A stretch of 64,000 bases of DNA from Polytrichum commune (lineage: Eukaryota > Streptophyta > Polytrichopsida > Polytrichales > Polytrichaceae): the NCBI GenBank assembly GCA_950295325.1, contig OX485803.1:40813554-40877553 (forward strand). Direction: 5' to 3'. Shown one piece after another: positions 1-12,060 of the stretch. Positions within the stretch are counted from its first letter, which is position 1; every line of letters begins with the position of its first letter. The position numbers were made by a program, and so were the translations under genes. The notes under the pieces are model-generated. The model worked only from the letters and a program-made list of their open reading frames with translations. It did not search any database and was not told the origin of the DNA.

Positions 1-404
1 GATATAGATGTCCTAACAAGAAAAGTAATTGAAAGTAATGTCTACCTTACCCTCAATCGATCCATGACACCATGAACAAGAGAAACTACCCATCGATCCA
101 CTACTTGCACTCTACAAAACATCAATATTCCCGGGATATTCTCATGTTCAACGTTAAGAATATAATGGAATCGTGTGCATCCAAATGATCAAAGTAGAGT
201 ATTGGGCTGATATTATCCTCAACAAAAGTAAACTTGAGGAAAAATGAGCTCGAGGTCCACCTACTTAAATGCAAGATACTTTATATATACGTCACTCCCA
301 CTCAAAGCGCTTTGACTCCATGAACTTGCCGTGAATCTTGATGTTCTAACAATCACATTCTTTTTGTTGTTCTTGCTTCACAAATGTTGGGAGATTGACA
401 TCTA
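1..404. other. Intergenic DNA, no gene seen
   Basis: AT-rich sequence without a convincing open frame or recognisable repeat end. It directly precedes a small CACTA-type element. Confidence 0.5.
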
Positions 405-536
405 CACTATTAGAAAATGTGGTCCTAGAATTACAATTCCTTATAGATTGCACTCAATTCTTGTCACTGGAGTCAATTGTTGATGATCACATGTGTCAAA
501 TGAGAAATATGTTCCAGGACCATGTCCCTAGTAGTG
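405..536. mobile_element. 132-bp CACTA-type mini-element
   Basis: The left end reads CACTATTAGAAAATG and the right end reads CCCTAGTAGTG, whose complement is CACTACTAGGG. The trinucleotide CTA flanks both sides (402-404 and 537-539), matching the 3-bp target duplication of CACTA/En-Spm transposons. There is no coding capacity, so movement would need a transposase supplied in trans. The internal sequence also has an inverted match (GTGGTCCTAG near the left, AGGACCATG near the right). At 132 bp it is very short for this superfamily. Confidence 0.65.
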
Positions 537-539
537 CTA

Positions 540-3500
540 GGAGGTCTTTACATGTGATAGAGTGAACCACTTATCGATGGAAAAGATTCAAGGTCAAATG
601 TCAACATTAAGTACAACTATCACAACACGGGTGAACTTCCACTATGAAATTTCAATATGTTTTCAGCTCGTAGAATCAAACAAATTGGTAAGGTAACCAA
701 ACACCTATGTTTGAGTGAGGTGTAGTTAGGTGTCCATCCAAGAACAAACACGCACCAAAAACAAAACAAACAAAACAAACTAATGTTCAAATAAGATTGG
801 ACAAGTGCTCAAAAATTGTTAGCTACTCTAAGTTCAACAATTAACTGTGTGTGTGTTTGGGGGGGGGGGTGGAGGGGGAGTCTCAATAATAATTTAAGAA
901 GAAAGAGAATGTCAAATAATCTTTGTGATATTCACACAAGGTCCAAGAATTACAAAGAAAATGATTATGGCTTGAATTTAGATTTCCTAGTAACCTTATG
1001 CTAATTGCATATTGAATCAATACCAACATATGAGTCCCTTGGCAATTGTCATGGGTCACCGGAAGAAATACACATATTCGAAATTGCAATTTGTAGTGAC
1101 GCAAGTCAATTACCGGCGACTCGTATGCTTGTCGCGATATACCCTTGAGAAGCGAGTTCATAGTTGAAAGTGTTCATTTTGGGCCCACTTACATTAGTTC
1201 CTTCTCATCTTAAAGGAACCTCCAAGTGCAAAGTCATGCACTCGTCGTTGACCACTCGTGTGGAGTCTTTAAGTTATGTTGTTAACAAGCACTACGCAAA
1301 TTGCACAATCTTACCACCGATACTCGCCCACTAAAATGATGCTAAAATCTATGACCGGTGGAAGAAAAATCTACTAATATTGTAACGGATCATAAAACAA
1401 GGTCAATGGGAAGAGAGAGAAAAAAAAAACATAGCCAATGTTAAGACCCATGTCATCCCATAGTGAAGGTCAAGCAATCGCATAGATTATCTTGTGCCAT
1501 CCAACTTTTGCGCTTGGCCATTTCTTTGCGATTGTACTCTTGGAACAAAAAGCGACAAGGAGTCCCTTTTATGATGATACGTCCAAGCACGACATCCAAG
1601 CTCATGTCCCGATCACACCAACGTTTCCGTCCAGTTCCAGCCGTGGAGTTGTTGGGATTACATTGAGAAATAGATGTTGGCCCATCATGTTTCACACTAT
1701 TACAACTGGAGATGCCAAGGGATGGTGCCAGAAGTGGTTGGTGTGATAACCCCCCCCCCCGTCTTGAAGAATACCTATTAGTTATAGTCGCAGCGATGCC
1801 TTGCTACTATAATACCCATGGCATTTATGGCATCGATTAGAATATTTGAGAATGCATAGAATTTTTTGAATTGTTTTGTCGTAAATAAAATAAAAGAACG
1901 TAATTTAAGAAAACAAAAACAAGACAAAAACATCCTTTTGTCATGAGAAATTGAGAAGCTATTAGTCAACGACAATTTTCCGAAGCCTTGGGGGGACTAT
2001 GCTATATCATGGCCATGTAATCCATTTGATCACACTTAGAATCCATTTACATGTCATTTTGTATGTCATTTACGGCAGCCAAGTACATAGTGTGGTTTCG
2101 GATTATGTCTTAATTGTAAGCATGCTTATCTTTATTGTCATTGTATGTAGCTCATGCAAGCTTTCTACCAAGAATGTGTGAAAATCATTCAATTAATAGG
2201 TGAAAATGTTGGAAATCCTTCATCATCTATACAAGTAAATAAAAACCGAAAACTAGAGGTGCATATTTGATCTTGAAATAAACATCAAATAGAGCCTCTC
2301 GAATTAGTCTATTGATATCATTTTGGGATGAATCCTTGGATGAATGAACAATAAATATGTAGGGGTAGGTTTTTACTAGACTCCTTAACATGGCTTCCAA
2401 AATTTGAAGACTGAACTTTCATTTGCATATTTCACACATGGATCATTAGTTACATGTAAACCAAGTAGTATGGATCTAATTCAGGGTAGAGCTTTTGACA
2501 CGTGGATATTTGGCAAACTTCTTCCTTGCGGTTTCTCTACAATCTTGATGTAGTAGGCGTCTCATCAGAAGAAAATTTGTCCATTAAAATTGTCCGTTGC
2601 GCCTTGGCCATTTGGACTCATGGCACAGAAATGCATAAATGGGTCATTTTGGTTGTCAACCAGAGGTTTTTTTTATTGCACTTCTTGGATAAGTAGTAAC
2701 CAGAAGCTTTCAATTGACAACAAACATGATTTATTCATGCATTTTTTGGCCACGAGTTGCAATGGCCAAGTTGCCGAGGATTGTTGTAATGGACAAGATT
2801 TCTTTTGGTGTATTAACGCAATCACTACTATCCCATTATTATGTCGTGTATCCATAATTTTGGATCGTTTATATCATCCACGTCATTTGGGTTGCCTACC
2901 ATAGAGTGCTTCATGCTTCGTGCTTTGGCTATGAATCTTTAACTTCCTTAGCAATTAAAATTGACCAACTGAAGAGAAAGACACACACACATGACAAGGT
3001 TGATGTGCCAAGTTTATGGAGACGTGCCTTTGACCCTTAACTTCGTGGAGCATATTGTTGTTTCCTTAGTTCATCTAGAAAGTAAGCTTTCTAGAAGCTC
3101 GATTTAATATACATGAAAGAAAAGTTGTTGCTAATGATTTTAAGGATCACATCAATATGGTAGAAATATTTGATAATTTTCATGATTTGTTTACAATTTA
3201 TTTAGAATCATTAAATTTCAAGAAGTTGTGATAAATATATGCAATAAAAACATAGTCCAAACTTTCAAGATCCTTTTAAGAATGGATATACACCTTGAGG
3301 TGAGGAAAAGAGTCCATAGAAAATTGACAAGAAAAATAATATGAAGTTACTATATATAATAATGTATCAACACAAGGAAAAATCAGTTCATCCTTGAATT
3401 TAAAAATCTTTTGTGAACATGTTGGAATGGGATCATCACCATGGACAAAATGAGGAACATAACGATACCACTTGTGACCTTCCTAGCACCATCCTTCTGG

Positions 3501-4874
3501 ATGAATTTGCCTTCAAGAGTCATTCATAACCCCAACAAAGTTAGGGGTTAGAGAGAGAGAGAGAGAGACTTCACTCTCTTGGGCATAAACTTAGACTCAA
3601 GTGTATACTGGAAATGAGTTCATGTCCCTTTTGTGCACCCTTAATAAAATTATTTTACTCCAATGTGGATTACTTATACATTGTTTTCGGCGTAGGACAC
3701 CTTCCACACCTTGGACAAGTTGGACTACACCGTTCATGGTACTTACGATTTGGAGTTACGTCGTGCTATAGCTTTTTACTATGGATCTCATTTGTTACCA
3801 ACAAAGGTCAAATTGGTTGTTTGGATGCTTTATAACATTAAAACCTTTACTTGATAAAAGCTTACATCAAGAATAAAATATTGTAGCAATGCACAACTCT
3901 GAATAGTAAGTGACACTAGATGCCTTAAAATGTGTATTTTATTTTATTTTATTTTATTTTATTTTATTTAAAAAAATGCATGGACCTTGGTGGTAGTTCT
4001 AGAAGCACCCACGCAATCACCATTGTCATGAGATACAATAGTGTTTATATAAGTTATGTCGTGCTGAAGTCAATGAAGGTAAATGATTGTGTCTAGGTTG
4101 TGTTGGCTTGGAATTTGTGAAGTTTATGTAAACTAATCCATTGTGGATGAGGGGGCTCTAGTAAAAACAAGTTCCTTGTAAGGTTGAGGACCACACTCAG
4201 TTCCAAATGTACTCCACTTAATAATTTGGGGTCTTTAATGTTATTTTTAGAGCCAAAATTTCAATATTTTATAATTACATGATACAACATAATTTAATGT
4301 GTACTTTAATGGTACATCCTTTTGGAGATTGTGCACGTGTCAAACATGGGTTGATTAGATAATTTTATTTCATAGAAACTACCTTTTTCAAGTACTCAAA
4401 TGCAAATGGTGGACAAGAAGCTCATCCATATTTAAAAGCATTTTGTAGTTCTTTGGTCAAAATTTTGAACCCGTTTCAATTCTTATTGGACCTATCCACT
4501 AAATACTTGCCTTGGTACCAAAACCCATCCAAAATGTCCAAAAACATGTCTAAGAAACTCATATGTCAACATGTTTTTGATAGGTGAAAATAAGCACATT
4601 ACCATCAAATGTATCTATTTTATTTTATTTTGGTCAAAAGTTAAAACCTAGTCAAACAACTATTTGGATTTAAGACAAAGTTTGCGGGACTATTTAAAAA
4701 TGTGCACAAAGCCAATACGACCTTATAATAAAGACGTGTATCCTATATTATAATGTAAACATGTACGTTCGTATGATTGGGCATAGGTGGTTGCCTAGGC
4801 AAAAACAAAGTTCTTATTGGCCTTTAGGGGGTTAAGCTTTGATTGATGTTGGCCATGCATCAAGTTTCCCCTAT
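540..4874. other. Gene-poor intergenic block with degenerate dispersed repeats
   Basis: Only short frames with no recognisable domain are present. There are two long homopolymers (G11 at 859-869, C11 at 1750-1760), a short GA run near 3551-3569 and an ATTTT pentanucleotide run near 3935-3970. Stretches at 4120-4210 and 4720-4850 resemble sequence at 13.97-14.05 kb, 16.33-16.44 kb and 33.73-33.83 kb, so much of the block is probably old diverged repeat. Confidence 0.45.
3935..3970. repeat. ATTTT pentanucleotide microsatellite
   Basis: About seven uninterrupted copies of ATTTT, followed by an A-rich run. Confidence 0.85.
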
Positions 4875-5194
4875 TATCACTACTAGAAAATCATGACCAA
4901 ATCAACAAAAAATCAACAGATCTTTGTCGATCTGGGCACTGCAATGACCGATTTCACTGATTTTTGAATTTTTATAAAAATCAACAGTTTACTGCCTACA
5001 TTTTTATTGATTAGAATAGTACAATGACCAAATCAACAAAATTTTAGTAAATGTGGAATCTTTTTGGAATATTCCAGGATCTATTGGAATATTGTAAATT
5101 TTTTTAAATTTTTTGCAATTTATGGTCTTGTAAATGTATGGGTATGGAAATAATTACGAATTCAAAGGTGTGTAAATATTATAAATATTATATT

Positions 5195-5434
5195 AGTTGA
5201 TAGTTAATATTATATATATATTAATATATTAATATGTATATGTATATGAATTCATATTAATATGTATAATATGTATATAATATATGTAACATATAATATA
5301 TATGTATATATGTATATAATATGTATGTATATAATGTGTATATAAATAATATATATAACATATATGTAACATATATGTATATAATATATGTTACATATCT
5401 TATATATATACACATTATATACATACATATTATA

Positions 5435-5465
<31 letters not shown>

Positions 5466-5475
5466 TATATGTATA
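5195..5475. repeat. TA/ATAC-rich low-complexity tract in CACTA element
   Basis: Long run of TATATA, ATGTATAT and CATA/TACA repeats. Frames predicted across it are Tyr/Ile/Met-rich repeat translations, not genes. Confidence 0.85.
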
Positions 5476-5680
5476 CATTTACAGTAATTATATATAGTAT
5501 ATATTTACTGTAATTATATACAGTATATATTTACTGTAATTATATACAGTATATATTTACTGTAATTATATACAGTATATATTTACTGTAATTATATACT
5601 GTAATTATTTACTGTAATTATATACTGTAATTATATACTGTAATTATATACTGTATATATTTACTGTAAATATATACATC
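5476..5680. repeat. 26-bp AT-rich tandem array
   Basis: About four full copies of a 26-bp unit built around TTTACTGTAATTATATACAG, then shorter derivatives. Each unit is close to palindromic (ACTGTAATTATATACAGT), so the array could form cruciforms. It lies inside the 1.25-kb CACTA element. Confidence 0.85.
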
Positions 5681-5747
5681 AAGTAGGTAGTAAAGAGAAA
5701 ATAGTGGCCTTATTCTAGAAAGGTTTAAAACACTCCACTTATATTAT

Positions 5748-5980
5748 GTGTGATGTGATGACCTAGTGGTTAAGGCACATGTGTGGGTGTCACTAGGTGC
5801 AAAGTTCGATTCCCGTGGCCGACACCTTCGGCCTTGGCCTTCTCACCTATGTGAGTTGTAGGTAGTCTATACTTGTAGGTGAGGTATAGGTTGAGGGTTA
5901 TTTGGGAGGGGTTAGGAATTGCAGATTTGACATTTATTCATTTTTTATGTTTTAATGTTATATATATATATATATATAAT
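5748..5980 (+). mobile_element. tRNA-derived SINE-like element
   Basis: The head has a pol III A-box-like motif (CTAGTGGTTAAGGC, about 5763-5776) and a near-perfect B box (GTTCGATTCCC, 5804-5814), with spacing like that of a tRNA gene. A tRNA-unrelated body and a short AT-rich tail (TATATATATA, near 5959-5980) follow. This is the architecture of plant SINEs. A functional tRNA is unlikely because I cannot pair a 7-bp acceptor stem around the boxes. It sits inside the CACTA element, so it probably inserted later. Confidence 0.6.
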
Positions 5981-6130
5981 AAGTTTTTTTAAAAAAATAT
6001 TTTTGTGACCATATCAACAGAAAAAATCAACAAAATTGTGTTACATCATGTCCAGGTCAACGCGTCCTAAGTGACAACCGCGACCAACGCCTTTCTGTTG
6101 ATCCGGACGCAGAATTTTCTACTAGTGTAT

Positions 6131-7341
6131 TTGCAGTATTTATCATATAAGTCACCTAAAGTGGGTGGGTGTTAACATGTTCATTTTTCATGCTTTCGAA
6201 CTTGTACCAAATGAAACTTGTGTTGCATTAGCAAATCTTCAATGAAGCATCAACAAAATTCAGATTGGAAAACGGACCTCCCCTAATTTAGTTATGACTA
6301 TGAAAGTGGCATGTTTGTTTATTCTTTAATTGAATACATAGGTCCTCCCAACCAGGTTCACTAGTAGAGTTATCCGTAAAGTCCCTCAAAGAGAGGAACA
6401 AAACAACGGTTAAATCCCTCTTTGAGAAAACCTTTTATTGACAATCTTGTTGCGTGATGGAGCATGTTTTGAAAGTTAGGTGAACACTTTGGGACCTCCT
6501 CTTTCCAGGTCATCGACTTCGAGAAAAATTTAGGATCCAAAATAAGGCATGCGCGTGGGACCCGTTCTTCTAACTCCCGGATCAGCCTATGACATGCCAG
6601 CTTGGTCCACCCATCCCAAGTAGAAAGCTATTTTAAAATACCACCTCTTTCTGTGTGACAATTTAGCATGAAGACAACTTGGATGACTTTGTGTTCTCAT
6701 AACTCTCATAAACTCAAACATAAGCTTGGAACTAAACCCATGGTTTCATTTGCTAGATTGTACATATAACTCCATTATCGTGTGGATCAGTGATGCAATT
6801 TGGAGACATAGTCCAGCCTCTACATTCAAACATGTGTCTTTACAATGCTTGTTCTTTGGTCCTCACCGCATCACACACCAATCGAACATAGGTGCCCGAT
6901 GAAGAAACGTAACCGAATAACACCCGCATTCCTTAGCTTGCTTGCCCGTACGGGGTGTTATTCCAAGTCCATCCGGCCCACCTTATAAATGTGCCTCGGA
7001 CTTCACAAGAGTGGGCCCTTGCTTGCCTTATAAAATGTCCTTATAGAACTTATGACATGCACAATCCCAAGCTACTCCTTCTAGAAGGCCACCTTTATAG
7101 AGATTTTGTAGGCCCCGAGAGTTTGTTACTAAATAACTTCAAGGTCCACCCGGTTAACTTCCATTTTACACCATTTTAGAAGCCTCCATACACCTTTTGG
7201 CTTTATTAGCTTTTTATTCCAATTTAAGGTGAACCCACCCTTAACGGAAGGTATTCAGTCAGTCTGTATGTACTGTATTGGGAAAGGGCGTGTTCACACT
7301 ACACCCATTCAGAGTTCATGTTGCTACACCAAATATTGTAG
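6131..7341. other. Intergenic DNA, no gene recognised
   Basis: A short open frame at 6955-7179 has no recognisable domain and no splice context. Parts near 6820-6900 resemble other degenerate repeats at about 15.0-15.1 kb and 29.78-29.88 kb. Confidence 0.4.
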
Positions 7342-7344
7342 TTA

Positions 7345-7844
7345 GGGCCCCTTCACACACGAGCCAAGAGCCGTGACCATGAAATTGTGAGAACCCAAAA
7401 GAAAGTGTCCAAAGGCCGTCCCAAGGCACTTTCAAAATCATGTCGTGTGGTCACGGGCCCTCTAGTGGAGTGTGAAGTCATATGTGATCGGGCCCTCAAC
7501 CAAATGCTATTTCAATGAGTTTTTATTCATGAGGGGCCCTCACATATGAAAATCTAGAATAAACCAACGGTTGTGAGCGTTGGGAGTGCCATGGTCTACC
7601 GGTTTTGTGTTAGGCCTACCTCCAAGAGATAGTTTTCGAAAATGGTCCAAGTGATCATGAAACATGACCCATTCAATGTTATGTAAGAATCCATGCAGAC
7701 TTTACATCCATCTTGCGTTCACATACTCCGTTGGTTCCTCAAGCGTAGTGTGAAGCGAACTTGGATCAGCTCCGCCTTTTCCACCAATTAGAGTGCTTGA
7801 AGTGCAATGGTCACGGGCTCTCAGTCTTGTGTGTGAAGTGGCCC
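7345..7844 (-). mobile_element. MITE family 1 copy A, 500 bp, TTA TSD
   Basis: The left end is GGGCCCCTTCACACACGAG and the right end, read on the other strand, is GGGCCACTTCACACACAAG, so the TIRs are about 19-20 bp with few mismatches. TTA flanks both sides (7342-7344 and 7845-7847). A 3-bp TTA/TAA duplication and a short coding-free body suggest a Tourist-like (PIF/Harbinger) MITE. Orientation is taken from the family copies at 19.8 and 61.35 kb. Confidence 0.8.
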
Positions 7845-7911
7845 TTAGTGTCACCAATTTCTAATTGTCTTGCTCAATAATAATGGTAAACCACCCAAGT
7901 AGTAGAGCCAA

Positions 7912-8318
7912 TCCAAGTTCGCTTCACACTACGCTTAAGGGACCAATAGAGTAAGTGAATGCAAGATGGATGTAAAGTCTACATGGATTCCTACATAACA
8001 TCGAATGGATCATGTTTCATGGACACTTGGACAATTTTCAAAAACCACCTCTTGGAGGTAGGCCAAACACAAAACCAGGAGACCATGGCACTCCCAACGC
8101 TCCCAACCGTTGGTTTATTCTAGATTTTCATATGTGAGGGCCCCTCATGAATAGAAATTCATTGAAATAGCATTTGGTTGAGGGCCCAATCACATATGAC
8201 TTCACACTCCACTAGAGGGCCCGTGACCACACGACATGATTTTGAAAGTGCCTTGGGACGGCCTTTGGACACTTTCTTTTGGGTTCTCACAATTTCATGG
8301 TCACGGCTTTTGGCTCGT
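7912..8318 (+). mobile_element. MITE family 1 copy B, truncated at both ends
   Basis: The body matches copy A in inverted orientation, from CCAAGTTCGCTTCACACTA to GGTCACGGCTTTTGGCTCGT. About 100 bp of the left part and the last 15 bp of the right TIR are missing. With copy A it forms a large inverted repeat with a spacer of about 70 bp. Confidence 0.75.
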
Positions 8319-8503
8319 TGTCACCAAAAAGCCTCCACCCTTCAATTTCGTCCTAGCCCGAATGGAGAAGTTTATAATGACATGTAGAGATTTTTCTCTT
8401 GTAACACAATGTATGATTCCAATCTATCGTTGGAATATACGCAACTTAGCCAAGTCTATACTATGTCTTCTTACACTCCTTAATCTCGAAGTTTGGAAGT
8501 TTG

Positions 8504-8943
8504 GAAGTTTGGACATAGTCTCGGTTTTTTGGCTCTCAAAAATTCATATGAAGTCCAAAAAATGAGTTATTGGTATCCATGGATAGGTAATGAAGTCCTC
8601 TACATGAATATGCAATAATATTTCTACTGCCACAAAGTATATGGTCGCAATTCTACGCTGTTCCCTTTGAACCTACACTTTTTCACTAGTTTTTGGAAGT
8701 TTGGACATAGTCTCAGTTTTTTGGCTCTCAAAAATTCATATGAAGTCCAAAAAATAAGTTCTTGGTATCCATGGATAGGTAATGAAGTCTTCTACATGAA
8801 TATGCAATAATATTTCTACTGCCACAAAGTATATGGTCGCAATTCTACGCTGTTCCCTTTGAATCTACACTTTTTCACTAGTTTTTGGAAGTTTGGACAT
8901 AGTCTCGGTTTTTTGGCTCTCAAAAATTCATATGAAGTCCAAC
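8504..8943. repeat. 191/192-bp tandem repeat, 2.3 copies
   Basis: The segment starting GGAAGTTTGGACATAGTCTC begins at 8504, 8695 and 8887. The first two copies are nearly identical (single-base differences), and the third stops after about 57 bp. High identity implies recent duplication. No coding frame persists through the array. Confidence 0.9.
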
Positions 8944-9403
8944 AAAACTAAATGCTCTAATAAGAGACTTTGCACATCCGCATAAGTATAAGGCTAATCA
9001 ATGTAAATCCAAGTATTCAAACAAAGCCATAAATTGAACTTTAAATCATTCACGCCCAACTATTACTAACAAGAGGTCAAGTCCTCCTACTTTGTAGGTT
9101 CTTATCCTATCTCCTAAGCCTTCCTCCCTCAAATGATCAACAAGGATCCTAATTCAAACATTTAACTAACCTTGGTTTTCTACCTACCACACTTTACCAA
9201 GGTTCGTCCTTCTCCTACTTAAATCCACTCCACAAAAGCCTAATGCTTCAAACTAAGCTTTCTTGAAGCTTCATTCTTTTTATATTTTTATGAATAATCA
9301 TAAATCACCAAAACACCACTTGTAATGTTTTACAAGTGTTAACAACCAATGTGGGCATCAATTTTGGGCTCACACTCGTGTGTGTAATGGCCCTCAATAC
9401 TAA

Positions 9404-9903
9404 GGGTCGCTTTACACCTAGAGGCCGCGCCAATTCATTGTATAAGAGGCTTGAAATCCTCTCTTGTGATTGGCCAAAAGGCTGAAATTGGCCCCAATCC
9501 CTTTATACCTGGAGGCCGGGCCGATTTGGTGGTATGAATTTTCTAATCAAAAAAATGCATGGTCTGACACGCCCCAAGCTCGTTGAATTGGGTGCACCCA
9601 AAATGGAGGGTCAATCCCACATTTCAATTTAAGAAACTTTTTTTTAAAATAAAAAATGATTTTTTTCAGCGAACTATAACCATTGGATTATGTGAAAATA
9701 TGAACGGCTCTATGCTAGATTATGCTAGATTCATTGGAATATGCTACATTTATTGAATCAGCCTAGCTTCTTGGCCCTAAGACCTTTACATATGGAAAAA
9801 TTGACCTCCATTATAATGTTATTATAATGTGTAATTGAAGTTGGCCTCCAATCCAAAAGGGGCTGAAATTTCATGCAACTGGCCTCTAGGTGTAAAGCGG
9901 CCC
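9404..9903. mobile_element. MITE family 2 copy, 500 bp, TAA TSD
   Basis: The left end is GGGTCGCTTTACACCTAGAG and the right end complements to GGGCCGCTTTACACCTAGAG. TAA flanks both sides (9401-9403 and 9904-9906). The body carries a second partial copy of the end motif (TTTATACCTGGAGGCCGGGCC near 9502), so the left end looks duplicated. A second copy lies at 19.22 kb. It is probably PIF/Harbinger-like, by its TSD. Confidence 0.8.
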
Positions 9904-9906
9904 TAA

Positions 9907-12060
9907 TGGTAAACCGCATGTGTAGTAGAGTTATGTGAAAATAATCAGGGTGTTAACTTTTGGATTCAAACATGCATCATGTAACTCTAGTGGTATTTGG
10001 AAATTCTTAGGCTTTCCTTAGCTATTAATGTTGGCGGCCTTGAGGATGGGGGACACCATTTAGCCAAGTGTCATGGTTATGTTCTAATTAAGAAGGTTTC
10101 ATTTAGGGCAAAACTCCCTTTCCCTCTTCACACTTGTACCTTTCTCCTATATATATATATATATATATATGCGCGGCGTTCCTATGTCATGGAGTTTTGG
10201 ACGGACTCCGATGCTAAGTTAGTTCGTCCTTGGATTTGGATGACGAGGAGGTTTTTTGGGAGTTGGAGGCGGATATTTCAATGGTATTTGAAATGATGGT
10301 GGCTTGCCATAACTCACATGACTTGTTCAATCGTGAACGAACTTGTGGACAAAGGCCAACCCACCATTAAACGAAGGCGATCCCATGATTGATGTTTTAG
10401 CTTCGATGCGGAAATGTCCTCCAATGTTCAAGGTTTTTTGACAAAACTTGGATCTTTTTGAATTCGAGGAGTTGTGTTTGATTGTGCATCGCCCTATCCG
10501 TGATGATGGTCGTTGAACTTCATTTTTGTACATGAAGCATGACAATGCCATAGACTATGAAGCTTTTGTGTGGACTGTATCATGGTCTTCCTTGTATGAT
10601 CAAAGTGTCTCTTCCTTTGGTGTCTTTTCTAACGAGAAAACTCGGGAACACGGCATAATGGTACACTTGTTGTCATCATCAAAAGTGTTCATCCCAACAA
10701 CCACCCTTGCATCTTCATGTAGCCTTGACATGTTACCAGTTTGGCCTGGTCATCGTCGTCCATGAGAGCCGAGCCGTTGAATGTAGAGTTTGTGGGATCT
10801 TGCATCAAGGTCTTCAACACCGTGTCCTCGTACGAGATTTGTGAGAGCCCCTGGCAAGTCGTCTTGTGACATAATCCTACCTGTTAGTGGAATTATGAGC
10901 AAACCATTCATAATGAGGTGAATGCAAACATGTGGAAGAGCCAGATTCAACTTAAAGCATGTGAGCATGTCAAATGCCTTGATTATTTATTCCTTAAAGT
11001 CACCGGTACAATGCTTATAGGTCCTAACACTTTGATTCCATTCAAGACGCTTGGCATATGGATCAATATTGTACCAAAATTGATCATATATATATATAAT
11101 TCATAATTATCTTCGTATTTTCTCATCAAGTAATCTCTCCTCTCATGATCTACTACAACGAGTGCAATTGCTTGAAGGTTGCCCAAATGTGAGGAGCTTT
11201 GCAACTAGTTTCCACATCCTCTTGCACACAACATGGGAATTCATATTATTTGTGCACGTGCTCAATCCAAATTCTAGTTTCATCAAAACCCTCTCCTCCC
11301 AACCTCTCTTCCCACATGCTTGCAATCTCGATCTCGATTGTCCAATACAAATTATTGTATATCAAAAGGTCGTTCACCACATCGTCTATTAATGCTTGGT
11401 CGAACTCTGAGTATGTATGCCAATCCACTATATGGAGGATCCCTATATGGATTCCTAAGCCAAAAAGCAAAATGAGTGGTAATTCACTAGCATTTGTATT
11501 GGGCAAGCTAGCACCGTCCATATTGGACATGTGAGCATAGAACATTCCATGTCACTAACCACCATTTAGTTTAGCTTTCTCTATAGCACAATTTAGCACA
11601 CTCGTTGTCCAAAATGTAGACACCGACTTAGGGAAGGAAGTAATGAAAATTCATCACCATCAACTCGGACACACCAACCATGAGTAGCTTCAAATCCATA
11701 AGCTTGAGATTCGGGAGAGATTATTATAGGAGTATATAGTGTGGGATATGCCAAACTAGTTTGGTCTTTGAGTTGAAGAGTGCAAGGCAATGATGAAACT
11801 TTCTCATTGCCTTCATGTAAAACCATAGCAAGGGCCTCCGACCCTTGAACCTTGCCAAGTGCTTGTTGATAACCCATAAAGATGCATAACTCGTGGTAGA
11901 TGACACAAACCAACTCCACTCGTGAATAATGAGTTGGAGCGACCACATCATTCCAATGGCATGACACAGGTTGTTTTTTAAGGGGTTACATTCTTCCAAA
12001 ACCTGTGGAAGAATGCATTTAACACAAAATCATTTGGCAGACCCAATATGTAGCACACAA
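9907..12060. pseudogene. Unrecognised ORF fragments, possible decayed gene or transposon
   Basis: Several frames of 60-124 codons occur on both strands. The longest are on the minus strand at 11246-11545 and 11593-11967. On the plus strand around 10222-10340, a frame reads LDDEEVFWELEADIS before stops appear. I recognise no domain in any of them, and no pair can be joined by evident splice sites. The density of frames is higher than in the flanks, so a decayed element or captured gene is possible. A TA microsatellite lies at about 10149-10170. Confidence 0.25.

Larger units (their letters stand above)
4878..6127. mobile_element. 1.25-kb non-autonomous CACTA element
   Basis: The element begins CACTACTAGAAAATCATG and ends with TTTTCTACTAGTG, which is CACTAGTAGAAAA on the other strand. 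Both ends are flanked by TAT (4875-4877 and 6128-6130), the 3-bp duplication expected for CACTA/En-Spm. Sub-terminal copies of a motif like ATCAACAGA/ATCAACAAA recur near both ends (about 4895-5040 and 6005-6060), as transposase-binding arrays do in this superfamily. No transposase frame is present. The middle is an AT microsatellite and a 26-bp tandem array, followed by a probable SINE insertion. Confidence 0.8.

Noticed and set aside
5252-5478. Tyr/Ile/Met-rich open frames on the minus strand
   Set aside because: They are translations of TA/TACA microsatellite and have no codon or domain signal.
5748-5825. Possible functional tRNA gene
   Set aside because: A and B boxes are good, but no acceptor or anticodon stem can be paired and a SINE-like body follows.
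8504-8943. CRISPR-like repeat array
   Set aside because: Repeats are 191 bp and contiguous without spacers, and the genome is plant nuclear.
11593-11967. 124-codon minus-strand frame as a real gene
   Set aside because: No family, no splice partners and no compositional shift; kept only as a low-confidence decayed region.
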